A DNA stretch of 64,000 bases. Origin: DATFFO01 sp963744905 (GTDB lineage Bacteria; Actinomycetota; Acidimicrobiia; Spongiisociales; ZC4RG35). The notes beneath the pieces were generated by a model. It worked only from the letters and a program-made list of their open reading frames with translations. It had not been told where the DNA came from and did not search any database. The DNA is taken from assembly GCA_963744905.1 (NCBI GenBank), contig CAVUUV010000002.1, positions 186,001 to 250,000 on the forward strand, in the 5' to 3' direction. Every line of letters begins with the position of its first letter. Within the stretch, counting starts at the first letter, position 1. Made by a program: the position numbers and the translations under genes. Below are positions 53,303 through 62,472 of the stretch, one piece after another.

Positions 53303-54504
53303 GATGATGCTCGCTTCCGGCGGAAGATCCGGCCCATACCGGCGGCGACGGCCTGAGCGATCTCGGCCAGGAACGGCCCCGGATCTCGCCACGATGCGAC
53401 CGCATAACCCTTGCGTCCACGAAGCGAGCGCAGCCATTCTCGCACGGTGAGCTCGCCCTTGCGCATAGATGCGACCGCCGAAAGCAGGTCTCTTCGGAGA
53501 TGAATCCACTTGACACCGGTATAACGCTGAGTCCTGTGGTCGGGCAGCGGCAGCCCGGCGGCATCGCAGAACATGGTCATGAGGAGCTCCACCCCGCCCG
53601 CCTCGGCGATGGCCGAACGGCCGGTGGGTCGGCCGACGTTGGGTTCGATGATGTAGTAGCGGTCGGTTCGGGGATCTCTCTTCATCTCGACATAACCCAG
53701 GCCGCGGTAACCGACACTCCGGAGAAGCCGGATCGACTCCTCCAGGACGACATCGTTGCGAACCTCCTCCCCGAGCGAGCTCTGACCGGTGTCGGGGGGC
53801 CACTGACGGATCTTGCGGGCTATGAACGAGACCAGGAGCTCGCCCTCGGTGGAGAAATAGCAGTTGCATGAGTACAGCTCCGAAATACCCCCCGGTATCC
53901 ATTGCTGAGCGATGATCGTCTCACTCGCATCCGACACCCGGTCGTATACGGCCAGCAGGTCGTGCTTGTCGGATACGGTGAAAGCCTTGGCCGGCGTCAA
54001 TTCGGTCCAGCGAGAGGTGCGAAAGGGGGGTTTGAGGATGGCCGGGAAGGTCAGGGTCTCAGCCGCCCTGATGGCATCCTGGCGGGATCGCACGAAATGC
54101 GTCTCTGGAATCGGAAACCCCCGGTCGGCGGCGAAGCGGTAGAAGGCGTCCTTGTCCATGAGCATCTCCACCGTGGCCTCGTCCGGCAGCACGATCCGGT
54201 ACCACTGGGACAGCTCGTCGCGGGCCCGCGATACCGACAAGACTCTCCCGTCCTGACACGGGATCAGCACGGCGGGGGTGGTGAGGTCCTTTCCGAACGA
54301 CTCCAGAAAGTCGAAGAGTTCGCCACGGTCGCGGGCGACCACCACCCGGCATTCTCTGGTTCTACAGGCATAATGACCCGGATCTGCTGCCACCCCTATC
54401 ACCGGCACTCCCCGTCGAGCGAGGATACGGACCGTCTGCAGACCCTGCATCGAGTCAAGGCCCAGAACCACGGCGTAGGGGGGCGAACCGGCGATGCCCA
54501 TCAC
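53299..54504 (-). CDS. ATP-grasp carboxylate-amine ligase-like protein
   Basis: 401 residues. After a Rossmann-like start (PYAVVLGLDSMQGLQTVRIL) come the ATP-grasp elements: DKDAFYRFAADRGFPIPETH, FPAILKPPF and YYIIEPNVGRPTGRS (metal/ATP site). Such ligases join a carboxylate with an amine, in many cell-surface clusters to add amino acids or similar groups to sugars. An ATG at 54501 is an alternative start to GTG 54504. It overlaps the FemAB-like gene. Confidence 0.82.
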   Translation of the reverse strand: MMGIAGSPPYAVVLGLDSMQGLQTVRILARRGVPVIGVAADPGHYACRTRECRVVVARDRGELFDFLESFGKDLTTPAVLIPCQDGRVLSVSRARDELSQWYRIVLPDEATVEMLMDKDAFYRFAADRGFPIPETHFVRSRQDAIRAAETLTFPAILKPPFRTSRWTELTPAKAFTVSDKHDLLAVYDRVSDASETIIAQQWIPGGISELYSCNCYFSTEGELLVSFIARKIRQWPPDTGQSSLGEEVRNDVVLEESIRLLRSVGYRGLGYVEMKRDPRTDRYYIIEPNVGRPTGRSAIAEAGGVELLMTMFCDAAGLPLPDHRTQRYTGVKWIHLRRDLLSAVASMRKGELTVREWLRSLRGRKGYAVASWRDPGPFLAEIAQAVAAGMGRIFRRKRASS

Positions 54505-55613
54505 CTCGCCCTCAACCGCTTGATCGTCCGCTTCACCATCCTCGATCTCCTCACCATCGGATAGATGCGGTCATAACCGAAGCGGACGAGCCGGTTGGGG
54601 ACGTAGCTGAGCGACTCGGGCAAGAGCACCACATCGCCACCGAAACCCAGCTTGAACCGCGTCACGTTCTCCATCCGGGGAAGGTCGCCGCCTTCGATGA
54701 CCAGGCGGGCGATGTCGGGCTCTATCCCATCGAAATCGTATCGGGCGAAACCGGCACTCCTGGCCCATTGGATCGCTCTCCAATGCAAGACATCATTGGG
54801 CCGCTTGTCGCCATGAGACCCGTCCCAACCTCCCCGCTTGTAGACGACACGATCCCCAAAAGCGGTCAACAGGATGGCCGACATCGGCTCTCCCTCGAAG
54901 TCGGCTATGAACAGATGGACGCGATCGAGCGGTGCGAGTCGCTCGAACAACCCGGCGAAATAGGAGCGCTCCGGGGGGACGAAACCCTGGCGAAGGGCGG
55001 TGGCCCCCAGAATGCGCATGAAGGTGTCGATGCCCTCCCGTCCCAGTCTTTCGACGTTGATTCCCGAACGTATTCCCCGGCGGACGTTGTGACGCGTCTT
55101 CGATTTCATCCGAGCCATGATCTCGTCTTCTTCCCGGGTGAGATCGATCTGGACGGTGGCAGCGAGAGCGGTCTTGACCTGGGCCGGCCCGTACCCTCGA
55201 GCCATCATGGTCTTCACCAGGGATTCGTGACCGGGTGGAGGATCGACGGCCAGGGCCCGGATCCGGAACCGACGGCAGGCTCGATCCATCGCATCCAGCA
55301 CCGAGGACGACACCGAGACATCGGCGGAGACCGTCAGGGGCCCACCATCGAGGTAGCCGATCGAACCCAGGGGGGGATATCTCCGTACCAGGATCTGGGC
55401 GCCGGCCAGGATCCGTCCATCACCGCGCACACCGATCCGGTGCGGCTGCCAGCCCTGAGAGCCCTTCACATCGCCCCATCCGACCGTCTGGGCGAGACGG
55501 CCACCTGCTTCGGCCACGAAGGCATCCCATTCAGATTCCCCGAGGTTCTCGGAAACGGTCAATCCGCCGCCTCCGAGGACGGTCGAATCTCGGTTGGCCT
55601 CTCTGCCAGACAT
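54501..55613 (-). CDS. FemAB-like GNAT acyltransferase
   Basis: 370 residues from ATG 55613 (GGGAG five bases upstream); an in-frame ATG at 55691 is also possible. Tandem GNAT halves of the FemX/FemAB type: AQTVGWGDVKGSQGWQPHRIGV, MKSKTRHNVRRGIRSGINVE, FIADFEGEPMSAILLTAFGD, KRPNDVLHWRAIQWARSAGF and RFKLGFGGDV. Family members transfer aminoacyl groups to peptidoglycan or act on surface polymers. A second copy lies at 62.5-63.5 kb. Confidence 0.82.
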   Translation of the reverse strand: MSGREANRDSTVLGGGGLTVSENLGESEWDAFVAEAGGRLAQTVGWGDVKGSQGWQPHRIGVRGDGRILAGAQILVRRYPPLGSIGYLDGGPLTVSADVSVSSSVLDAMDRACRRFRIRALAVDPPPGHESLVKTMMARGYGPAQVKTALAATVQIDLTREEDEIMARMKSKTRHNVRRGIRSGINVERLGREGIDTFMRILGATALRQGFVPPERSYFAGLFERLAPLDRVHLFIADFEGEPMSAILLTAFGDRVVYKRGGWDGSHGDKRPNDVLHWRAIQWARSAGFARYDFDGIEPDIARLVIEGGDLPRMENVTRFKLGFGGDVVLLPESLSYVPNRLVRFGYDRIYPMVRRSRMVKRTIKRLRAR

Positions 55614-55764
55614 CAACACTCCCAGGCGTTTGCACGACGACCACGGCAAGGATTCGGTATCACCCCGCCCCGGGCGCGCAAACTCATTCATCCCGCGCCG
55701 AACGACTCCCGCGGCCACTCCCGGCGGCATTGTACCAAGAACCGATGGTCCGTACAGACCCATC

Positions 55765-56718
55765 TCAATCGACGAGGCGGCGGGCGGAGGGCCCCGAGGA
55801 GAAGGCGGACTTAGCCGCAGACCAGGGCCGCCAGCCGACCATGAGGAGTCTTCCCAGGGGCAGACCGGCCGAGGTGAGCAGGGCGCGATCACGTCGAGAG
55901 ACGGGACGATCGTCGGAACCATAGCCCCACTGGCCCATTTCCCTTGCCAGGATCCGGTCCATGAAACGTGCCTGAAGCCGGGACAGGTCGTCCTTGTATC
56001 GACCCACGGACGAAGGGTTGATTCGATTGCCTGTTCCGCCGTCGGCCAGCGGTTCCACCCCTGACAGCATCGACGGGTCGAATTCCTCACCCAGCAGATG
56101 GCATAACCGGGTCAGAACCTGAAGCGGGTCCGCAACCAGGTCTTCGTATCGGATGACGTGGTAACGCTCGCCATAGCGTTGCTGCCCGATCCTGGCCCTA
56201 CGGACAGACTCGGACCACACAGCGGCCGCCACCGCCGCACCCCCTCTCCTACCACCTCGATGAGCGACCACCGAGGCGTGGCGATCACGAGGATCTCGAA
56301 TCACGTGAACCATGTGCGCTTGAGAGAACTCGCTCATGATCAGATCGGCATGGCGCTCGGAATTGAGGGATTTGTCGCCCCATCGCCTCTTCCGCCTCCC
56401 CTCGGCATGCTGTCGACCGATCAGTTCGAACAGGCGCCGATAGCTCCGAACCTGAGAATCCAGGAAGTCTGATCGCAGGCGCTCGGGATCGATGCCCAGG
56501 TCCCGGATTCTCCTGAACCTCATCAGCGCTTCGATGCAGCGGTCCAGGTTGGCCTCTTGCGCCACATCCCCGAACCGACCCCAGTAGAAGGTCCAGAAGT
56601 TGGTGCGACGGGATATGGCGAAGGCGGGATGAGCGTCCAGAAGATCTCCCACCAGCCCGATGCCCGAACGGTCGGCGCCCGCCACGAACACCGGGCCCGA
56701 CATGGCCGGGGCGGTCAT
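55765..56718 (-). CDS. PAPS-dependent sulfotransferase
   Basis: 317 residues. VFVAGADRSGIGLVGDLLDAHP is the PAPS-binding start (GADRSGIGL), MVHVIRDPRDRHASVVAHRGG the 3'-phosphate segment, and YHVIRYEDLVADP the conserved RYEDL. Likely acceptor: a surface glycan sugar. It overlaps by one base with the APS-kinase-like gene upstream (TGATG). Confidence 0.85.
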   Translation of the reverse strand: MTAPAMSGPVFVAGADRSGIGLVGDLLDAHPAFAISRRTNFWTFYWGRFGDVAQEANLDRCIEALMRFRRIRDLGIDPERLRSDFLDSQVRSYRRLFELIGRQHAEGRRKRRWGDKSLNSERHADLIMSEFSQAHMVHVIRDPRDRHASVVAHRGGRRGGAAVAAAVWSESVRRARIGQQRYGERYHVIRYEDLVADPLQVLTRLCHLLGEEFDPSMLSGVEPLADGGTGNRINPSSVGRYKDDLSRLQARFMDRILAREMGQWGYGSDDRPVSRRDRALLTSAGLPLGRLLMVGWRPWSAAKSAFSSGPSARRLVD

Positions 56719-57293
56719 CAGATCGGGGCAGAATCGGCGGAAACGAACCCGCGTTCCACCATGACCTCGATGATGCGCCTGGCCCCGACCTCGGGTGGCT
56801 CGGACACGCTGTCCACCGTCACGTCGGGATTCACGGGCTGATCGAAGGACCGCCCTCGGGCCAGCCCGATTCTCCGCGCCAGCCCGCGAACCGATCTCTT
56901 CAGGCGCTTCGTCGGCGCCGGCTTCTTGGGGCGGTCTGCCTTACGGCGATGAGACACTTCGACTGGGACATCGACGAAAACCTCGACGAACGACTGCGGT
57001 CCGATCATCGCCCGGATCTCATCTCGGATTTCCCGTTTGGAACTGATGGTGACACATACGGCGATGCCACCGTGCCGAGCCACTTCGCGGGCGACGAACG
57101 CCTTGCGGATGAGTTTGCCGCGGCTCGTCCTCTCACAGGGGAGTTTGCGCAACTCCGGCACGACGTCGAGCACCGTCACCGTCCTGCCAGCAGCCTCCAG
57201 CATCGGCACCAGAGCGCCGGTGAGAGTGGACTTGCCGGCTCCACCCCGCCCCGTCATCCAGATACACGCACCCGGCAGCGACACGGATCCCAT
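56718..57293 (-). CDS. Adenylylsulfate-kinase-like protein with altered motifs
   Basis: 191 residues from ATG 57293 (GAAGGGAG upstream). Walker A IWMTGRGGAGKSTLTGAL and the CysC-like tract TISSKREIRDEIRAMIG and FVEVFVDVPVEV match APS kinase. But the usual LDGDxxR reads VLDVVPELRKL and the RxxNIRR region reads RTSRGKLIRKAF, so key substrate residues differ. It heads the operon with a sulfotransferase and may supply PAPS or phosphorylate another substrate. Confidence 0.75.
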   Translation of the reverse strand: MGSVSLPGACIWMTGRGGAGKSTLTGALVPMLEAAGRTVTVLDVVPELRKLPCERTSRGKLIRKAFVAREVARHGGIAVCVTISSKREIRDEIRAMIGPQSFVEVFVDVPVEVSHRRKADRPKKPAPTKRLKRSVRGLARRIGLARGRSFDQPVNPDVTVDSVSEPPEVGARRIIEVMVERGFVSADSAPI

Positions 57294-57570
57294 CTGACTC
57301 CCTTCGGGCGGGCCGACCCGCTCCCTGGCTTTCCGAGCTGGTTGCGCCCGGGCCCTCAATTGTAGAGGCCCGGTCGGACCACACCAGTCCCCCAACCCGG
57401 GTTCCGCCGGCGGAACATGCCGTTAGTATGCCCACGGAGGGTATGTCCGGGCGCGGGAGTGGAGATGGAACTTATGTCGATTCCCCCTTCGATTGGCGCG
57501 AGCAAGGGGACAAGGTGAGCGACCGAACCGGTCCGCGTCGAGCCTGGCTTACGTCGGGTAGAGGGGACAG

Positions 57571-59157
57571 ATGAGCCAACGCGAGACCGGTCAAGCGTCA
57601 CAAGAGGAAGAGCCGCCCGCTCCGGTTGACAGGGCGGCTCATCGCAATGTCCTCGGAATCGCCAAGGGCGGTTCGTTTCTCGCCGCCGGTGACCTGTTCA
57701 ACTACTTGAGCCGAACCGTCTCGGCCCTGGTCCTGGCCAAGGCTCTCGGCGCCTCGAACTACGGCCTCTACAACCTGGCAGTCAGCGCCTCCTTCGTCTT
57801 CTCAGGCGTGGCCGACTTTGGCATGGAGGCAGCCATGGAGCGGTTCATCGCCGTCTATCGCAGACGAGACGATCACCACGGAGTGCGCGGGTCCATCCAG
57901 GTGGGGGTCTGGGTGACCCTGGTGTTCTCGCTGTTCTTGACCCTCGTGATGCTCCTCTTCTCGCCCTGGCTGGCCGCCACCCTGTTCCACGAGCCGGACC
58001 TGAAGATCCTGTTGCAACTCTTCGCTTTCATCGTCCCGGTTCTGGCCCTGACCAACATCCTCTCGGCGGTGGCGCGGGGTTACAAGCGGATGGACCATTC
58101 GGCCTTCGCTTACGATTTCGTGCAGCCTCTGGTCCGGGTGGTGCTGATCGTCATCCTGGCGTTCATCGGGCTCGATGCCATGGCGGCGTCGATCATCTTC
58201 GGCATCTCCTATGTGGCGGCGCTGATCGTTCTCATCCGGTTGACCCGGCGGGAAATGCGTTTGAGGACGCCCACCGTCCCGCCACGCCGGGACGTCAAGG
58301 ACCTGACCACCTTCTCGCTGCCCTTCTGGCTGACGTCCCTCATGACGAAGATCCGGCGCAACCTGCAGGCATTGCTGCTGGGGGCGTTCAACAGCGCCAC
58401 CAGCGTCGGCATCTTCTCTCTGGTGAGCAGTGCCAACCTCATCGGCCGAATCTCCAACCTGGCCATTTCCACATCGATGCGGCCCGTTCTGGCCGAACTC
58501 TTCGACGCCGATGACATGGAGGAGATGGATCGGCTGTACAAGACCACCACCCGCTGGACCCTGACCCTCAATCTTCCGATCTTCCTGGTGATGGTGATCT
58601 ATCCCGAGCCGATCCTGGCTCTGTTCGGCAAGAGCTTCGTGGCCGGGGCGGCGGCTCTGGTCGTCCTGGCCGGATCGGAGCTGGCCAACGCCATCACCGG
58701 GACCTGCGGATCGATCGTGGACATGTCGGGGAAGGGGGTAATGAAGGTGGTGAACAAGGTGGTGCTGATCGGGCTCCTCATCGGTGGCAATCTGCTCCTG
58801 ATTCCCCCGTTCGGGGTAATGGGCGCGGCGTGGGCGGTTCTGGGAGGAACCGTGGCCATCAACCTGATACGCGTCGTCGAAGTCTGGTGGTTCGCCAGAA
58901 TCCAGCCCTACGACCTGCGCATCCTCAAGCCCATGCTTGCTGCCGGCATAGCATTTGGCGTCGGTCGATTCCTCGACACCTGGCTGCCCGCCTCCCAAGG
59001 ACTCGGATATCTCGTCCTGGGAGCGGCGATCGTGGGGATCACCTTCCTGGCCGCCCTCGTCCTGTTCGGACTGCCGGCGGATGAGCGGGCGGTGGTCGGC
59101 GGGCTGGTGAGGCGGGTACGCTCCATGGTCCCCAACAAGGGAAACACCGAGTCGTGA
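57571..59157 (+). CDS. Polysaccharide flippase (Wzx/MATE-like oligosaccharide transporter)
   Basis: 528 residues with 12-14 membrane helices, starting IAKGGSFLAAGDLFNYLSRT, typical of the polysaccharide biosynthesis protein family, then YGLYNLAVSASFVFSGVADFG and repeated hydrophobic spans. It probably moves a lipid-linked glycan unit across the membrane. The 277-base divergent gap to the APS-kinase-like gene (57294-57570) should contain the promoters of both operons; no gene is seen there. Confidence 0.88.
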   Translation: MSQRETGQASQEEEPPAPVDRAAHRNVLGIAKGGSFLAAGDLFNYLSRTVSALVLAKALGASNYGLYNLAVSASFVFSGVADFGMEAAMERFIAVYRRRDDHHGVRGSIQVGVWVTLVFSLFLTLVMLLFSPWLAATLFHEPDLKILLQLFAFIVPVLALTNILSAVARGYKRMDHSAFAYDFVQPLVRVVLIVILAFIGLDAMAASIIFGISYVAALIVLIRLTRREMRLRTPTVPPRRDVKDLTTFSLPFWLTSLMTKIRRNLQALLLGAFNSATSVGIFSLVSSANLIGRISNLAISTSMRPVLAELFDADDMEEMDRLYKTTTRWTLTLNLPIFLVMVIYPEPILALFGKSFVAGAAALVVLAGSELANAITGTCGSIVDMSGKGVMKVVNKVVLIGLLIGGNLLLIPPFGVMGAAWAVLGGTVAINLIRVVEVWWFARIQPYDLRILKPMLAAGIAFGVGRFLDTWLPASQGLGYLVLGAAIVGITFLAALVLFGLPADERAVVGGLVRRVRSMVPNKGNTES

Positions 59158-59176
59158 CTTCCTCGGGCAGATCCGC

Positions 59177-59962
59177 ATGATCATCAGCAAGAAACACGGC
59201 TACGTGTTCATCGAGCTCCCCCGCACGGCATCGACCGCGGTCGAAAAGGAGCTGATCGCCTCCTACGACGGCACTCGGATTCTCAAGAAGCACAGCACCT
59301 ATCAGGACTTCTTGCGCCAGGCATCGACAGAGGAGCGCTCCTTTTTCGCCTTCTCCTCGATCAGGAACCCCATGGACGACGCCGTGAGCCGTTACCTGAA
59401 GATCAGGACCGATCACAACAATCGCTATTCGGATCCGATCAGACGCAAGTATCGGGTGGGCAACCGCGGTTCCCGTGCCTACCGGGAGACCGGGTTGTCG
59501 GCCCGTGGCACGGTTCCAGAGCGTCGTTCGTTGATCGAGAGGGTCGAAAACCGGCATTACTCCTGGATCACGCGCCACGACGCCGAATTCCCCGCCTACT
59601 TCCTCCGCTTCTATCACCTTCCGGTCGACACCTGGGCACGCCTCTCCCACGACCAGCTCGATTTCATCATCAGATTCGAATCGCTGGAAGAGGACTTTGC
59701 GAAGGCCCTCCAGATGATCGGCCTAGACAAGATTCGACCCCTCCCGGTCAAGAACCCCACCAGCCAGAAATCGCGCGACTTCATCGACTACTACACGCCC
59801 GAAACTCAGGCGCGGGCCCGGCGCGTCTTCGGCCCGTACATGCGCCGCTGGGGTTACGAATTCCCGCCATCGTGGGGATCGGAGACCCCTCCCCTGTGGG
59901 CGGAGATCGCCTACCAGGCTCTGGCCGTGCCCAGAACCATCTACTGGCGGTTGTTGCGCTGA
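59177..59962 (+). CDS. Second sulfotransferase (sulfotransferase family 2-like)
   Basis: 261 residues. FIELPRTASTAVEKELIA is a PAPS-binding loop and FSSIRNPMDDAVSRYLKI the 3'-phosphate site; NRHYSWITRHD and FIIRFESLEEDF follow as in the family. It lies 19 bases after the flippase on the same strand, so is likely part of the same unit. It may sulfate a membrane-associated or exported glycan. Confidence 0.82.
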   Translation: MIISKKHGYVFIELPRTASTAVEKELIASYDGTRILKKHSTYQDFLRQASTEERSFFAFSSIRNPMDDAVSRYLKIRTDHNNRYSDPIRRKYRVGNRGSRAYRETGLSARGTVPERRSLIERVENRHYSWITRHDAEFPAYFLRFYHLPVDTWARLSHDQLDFIIRFESLEEDFAKALQMIGLDKIRPLPVKNPTSQKSRDFIDYYTPETQARARRVFGPYMRRWGYEFPPSWGSETPPLWAEIAYQALAVPRTIYWRLLR

Positions 59963-60010
59963 CAGGCCGGCCGATCCGAGGCGAGGCTGGAAAGCAACCG
60001 GCCGCTCGCC

Positions 60011-60946
60011 TCAGGACCGCCGGGACCGATGCCACTCGACCTGGGCGGCCAGGCCCTCCGCAACCGACACCTTCGGAGCCCATTCCAGAATCGCCCGCGC
60101 CAGGTCTGCCGACCCGCCCGTCCTGAACACATCCCCGGGCTGATCGGGGTATCGCTCCAGTTCGATCCGTGACCCGGTGAGCTCCTCGACCGTGGAGATC
60201 ACCTCTGCCAGGGTCGTGGACCCTCCGCCGGCTATGTTCAGGACCGTCCCGGGTTCGATGGCGGCAGTCGCTGCCTTCACGTTGGCAGCAACCACATCGG
60301 CCACGTAGGTGAAATCGCGGATCTGGTCGCCGGCCCCGTAGAGGGGAAAGGGCAGCCCCGTCAGGGCCGCTTCGATGAGACGGTGCATGGCCATGTCGGG
60401 GCGCTGACGGGGGCCGAACACCGTGAAGTAGCGGAGCGAGACCGTTTGCATCCCCCAGTTCCTGGCGTAGACGCCGCACAGATGCTCGGCGGCCAGTTTC
60501 GTCACGCCGTAGGGGCTCTTAGGGGCGGGGAGATCCTGCTCGGTCGTTGGGTACCGGGTTCGGTCCCCGTACACCGAGGAGCTCGAGGCGAACACGAACC
60601 GCTTGATCTCAGCCGACCGCGCCGCCCGAAGGAGGCGATGGGTGAGGCGCACATTGGCGTCGACGTACGAGTCGAACTCGTCCCAGGACGATCGGACCCC
60701 CGGCTGGCCGGCCTGATGGAACACGACATCGACCCCCTCCAGCAGCGGGGACAAATCGGCCTGGAGCAGATCAACGACGCGGAGCGGTAGACGGCCGCCA
60801 TAGGCAGCAGCATTGGACTGCTTCTGCACCGGTTCGTAGTAGGCGTTCAAGGAATCGACTGCCACCACGTCCCAGCCCTGATCGAGAGCTGCTTCCACCA
60901 GATGGCTACCTACGAACCCTGCCGCACCCGTCACCAGGCATCTCAT
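60011..60946 (-). CDS. NAD-dependent nucleotide-sugar epimerase/dehydratase
   Basis: 311 residues from ATG 60946, which overlaps the upstream stop. VTGAAGFVGSHLVEAALDQG (NAD loop), SSSSVYGDRTRYPTTEQ, SPYGVTKLAAEHL (YxxxK, Tyr in SPYGVTK), and RYFTVFGPRQRPDMAMHRL. GalE/UDP-glucose 4-epimerase-like, probably supplying a UDP- or GDP-sugar for the surface glycan. Confidence 0.9.
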   Translation of the reverse strand: MRCLVTGAAGFVGSHLVEAALDQGWDVVAVDSLNAYYEPVQKQSNAAAYGGRLPLRVVDLLQADLSPLLEGVDVVFHQAGQPGVRSSWDEFDSYVDANVRLTHRLLRAARSAEIKRFVFASSSSVYGDRTRYPTTEQDLPAPKSPYGVTKLAAEHLCGVYARNWGMQTVSLRYFTVFGPRQRPDMAMHRLIEAALTGLPFPLYGAGDQIRDFTYVADVVAANVKAATAAIEPGTVLNIAGGGSTTLAEVISTVEELTGSRIELERYPDQPGDVFRTGGSADLARAILEWAPKVSVAEGLAAQVEWHRSRRS

Positions 60947-62472
60947 TGCTCTCTCCTCACCAGGCCGCGCCAAACGGCCCTGAGAACGTTCACGTCCACC
61001 GCCTCCCTCCCCTCGTCCGCGTCCACTACGAACACGGCATCCCCGTCCCATTTCGTTTCCACCACTTCCTGCGCCCGGCGCCTGACGAACTCGGCGTCCT
61101 GCTCGGGGCGCCGCATGAGGGCGACCTCGGGAGACACCCGTAGCACGACGGTTACATCGGGCGATCCGAGCCCGGCGTAGAAACGTGTCTCCAGACGAGC
61201 CAGCACCCTGGTCGCGAACCCCGGGTATCTCTGTGCCACCCTGGCGTTACGGGGAGTGTCCATGGTGACCAGCTGGGGAAGCGGGAATCGGTCGGTGATG
61301 ATCAGTCTCCCCCGGGCGGCAGCCTTCCTGATCCGACGTCCCTGGAGCATCCGATCACGAGCCACGAGGACATTGCCGATGATGAACCCGAGACCGGGTC
61401 GCCCCTCGGCGAAGTCGTCCCAAGCAGGATGAGCACTTCCCATCGAGTTCTGACCCAACATTGTGAGGGCCTTTCTGACCACCCGGGTGAGCAGAGACCT
61501 GGGCGGCTTGCCGAGGTGGGCCTTCTCCACGCGAAACGGTCCACCGAGTCGAGAAGACAGGGCGGCGACCGTGCTCGACTTACCGGAGCCGTCCCCCCCA
61601 ACGATCGCCACCACCGCCCCGCGGCGGCCGAGCAGCTTGGAGCTGTGATCGGGCCACCATCTGGCCTCGGCTCGCCTCAGCAGGCGCCTACCGACCCGCA
61701 GAATCAGATCGACGATTCCACCCCGACGCCCGAACCGGCTCAGGACCCGGGTCACCTCCCGCCCCACCCAGGCTCGCGCCCACAACCCGGCACCGGGATC
61801 CAGCCCACGCCGGAGGCGGGTGAGGGATTCCTCCGAGAGCCAGGGCAGTTCACGGGAACGGACCAGCGCCAGCTGACCTGGATCGATACGCCCCTCCAGA
61901 TAGGCCAGTTCCCTCCTCTCCGACTCCGTCAGCCTCCCCTTTCCCATCACTACGGCGTCGAACGGACAGTGTTTGACCGCCATGCGCAGGACAAAGACGA
62001 GATACTCGAACTCCGGGCGGGGAATGGCCAGGATCCCGGCCCGGAAGACGGACGCCAGATAGGCCTCTTCGAGGGGAAGATGGAAGTTCTTCGTCATGTC
62101 GTCCCCCACCATCAGCCGGGTATGGGCGTGGACGTGTACGAGGAGGGCGGAATCGGGGTCGAGGCCGTAATAGTCCGAGATGCCCGGGACGCGGCGGGAC
62201 CGGACCACACGGGCCGGGAGGAACCCGAGCTCTTCGAGCAGCAGCGTGAATCTGTCCTGGTCTCGCCGCGCTACGAGCAGGTCCAGGTCGTTTTGTCCGG
62301 ATTCCGAGCGGTCGATGGCCTCGTTGCTCTTCCAATGGCAATAGACGATCCCCTCGGCCTCGAGTCGCATCGCCAGGGTCTTGACCAGTGCCAGGGGAGC
62401 TCGCTCGGACGATGGGGCCGTCACCTCCGCCTTCGAGTCGGCCGCACCGATACCCGGGACCTGCCCTGACAT
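60943..62472 (-). CDS. Fusion of a nucleotidyltransferase-like domain and a P-loop kinase
   Basis: 509 residues. The N-terminal half contains YCHWKSNEAIDRSESGQNDL, a nucleotidyltransferase-like fold, and HVHAHTRLMVGDD. The C-terminal half is a thymidylate-kinase-like P-loop: VAIVGGDGSGKSSTVAAL, LIITDRFPLPQLVTMDT, and VVLRVSPEVALMRRPEQD. It overlaps the epimerase start (ATGA) and the FemAB-like stop (TGATG). Fusions like this occur in polysaccharide clusters, but their reaction is not known to me. Confidence 0.78.
   Translation of the reverse strand: MSGQVPGIGAADSKAEVTAPSSERAPLALVKTLAMRLEAEGIVYCHWKSNEAIDRSESGQNDLDLLVARRDQDRFTLLLEELGFLPARVVRSRRVPGISDYYGLDPDSALLVHVHAHTRLMVGDDMTKNFHLPLEEAYLASVFRAGILAIPRPEFEYLVFVLRMAVKHCPFDAVVMGKGRLTESERRELAYLEGRIDPGQLALVRSRELPWLSEESLTRLRRGLDPGAGLWARAWVGREVTRVLSRFGRRGGIVDLILRVGRRLLRRAEARWWPDHSSKLLGRRGAVVAIVGGDGSGKSSTVAALSSRLGGPFRVEKAHLGKPPRSLLTRVVRKALTMLGQNSMGSAHPAWDDFAEGRPGLGFIIGNVLVARDRMLQGRRIRKAAARGRLIITDRFPLPQLVTMDTPRNARVAQRYPGFATRVLARLETRFYAGLGSPDVTVVLRVSPEVALMRRPEQDAEFVRRRAQEVVETKWDGDAVFVVDADEGREAVDVNVLRAVWRGLVRREQ

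Noticed and set aside
57802..59190. 462-codon minus-strand frame inside the flippase
   Set aside because: His/Asp/Glu-rich, typical of a complement of membrane-helix codons; the plus-strand protein is clear.
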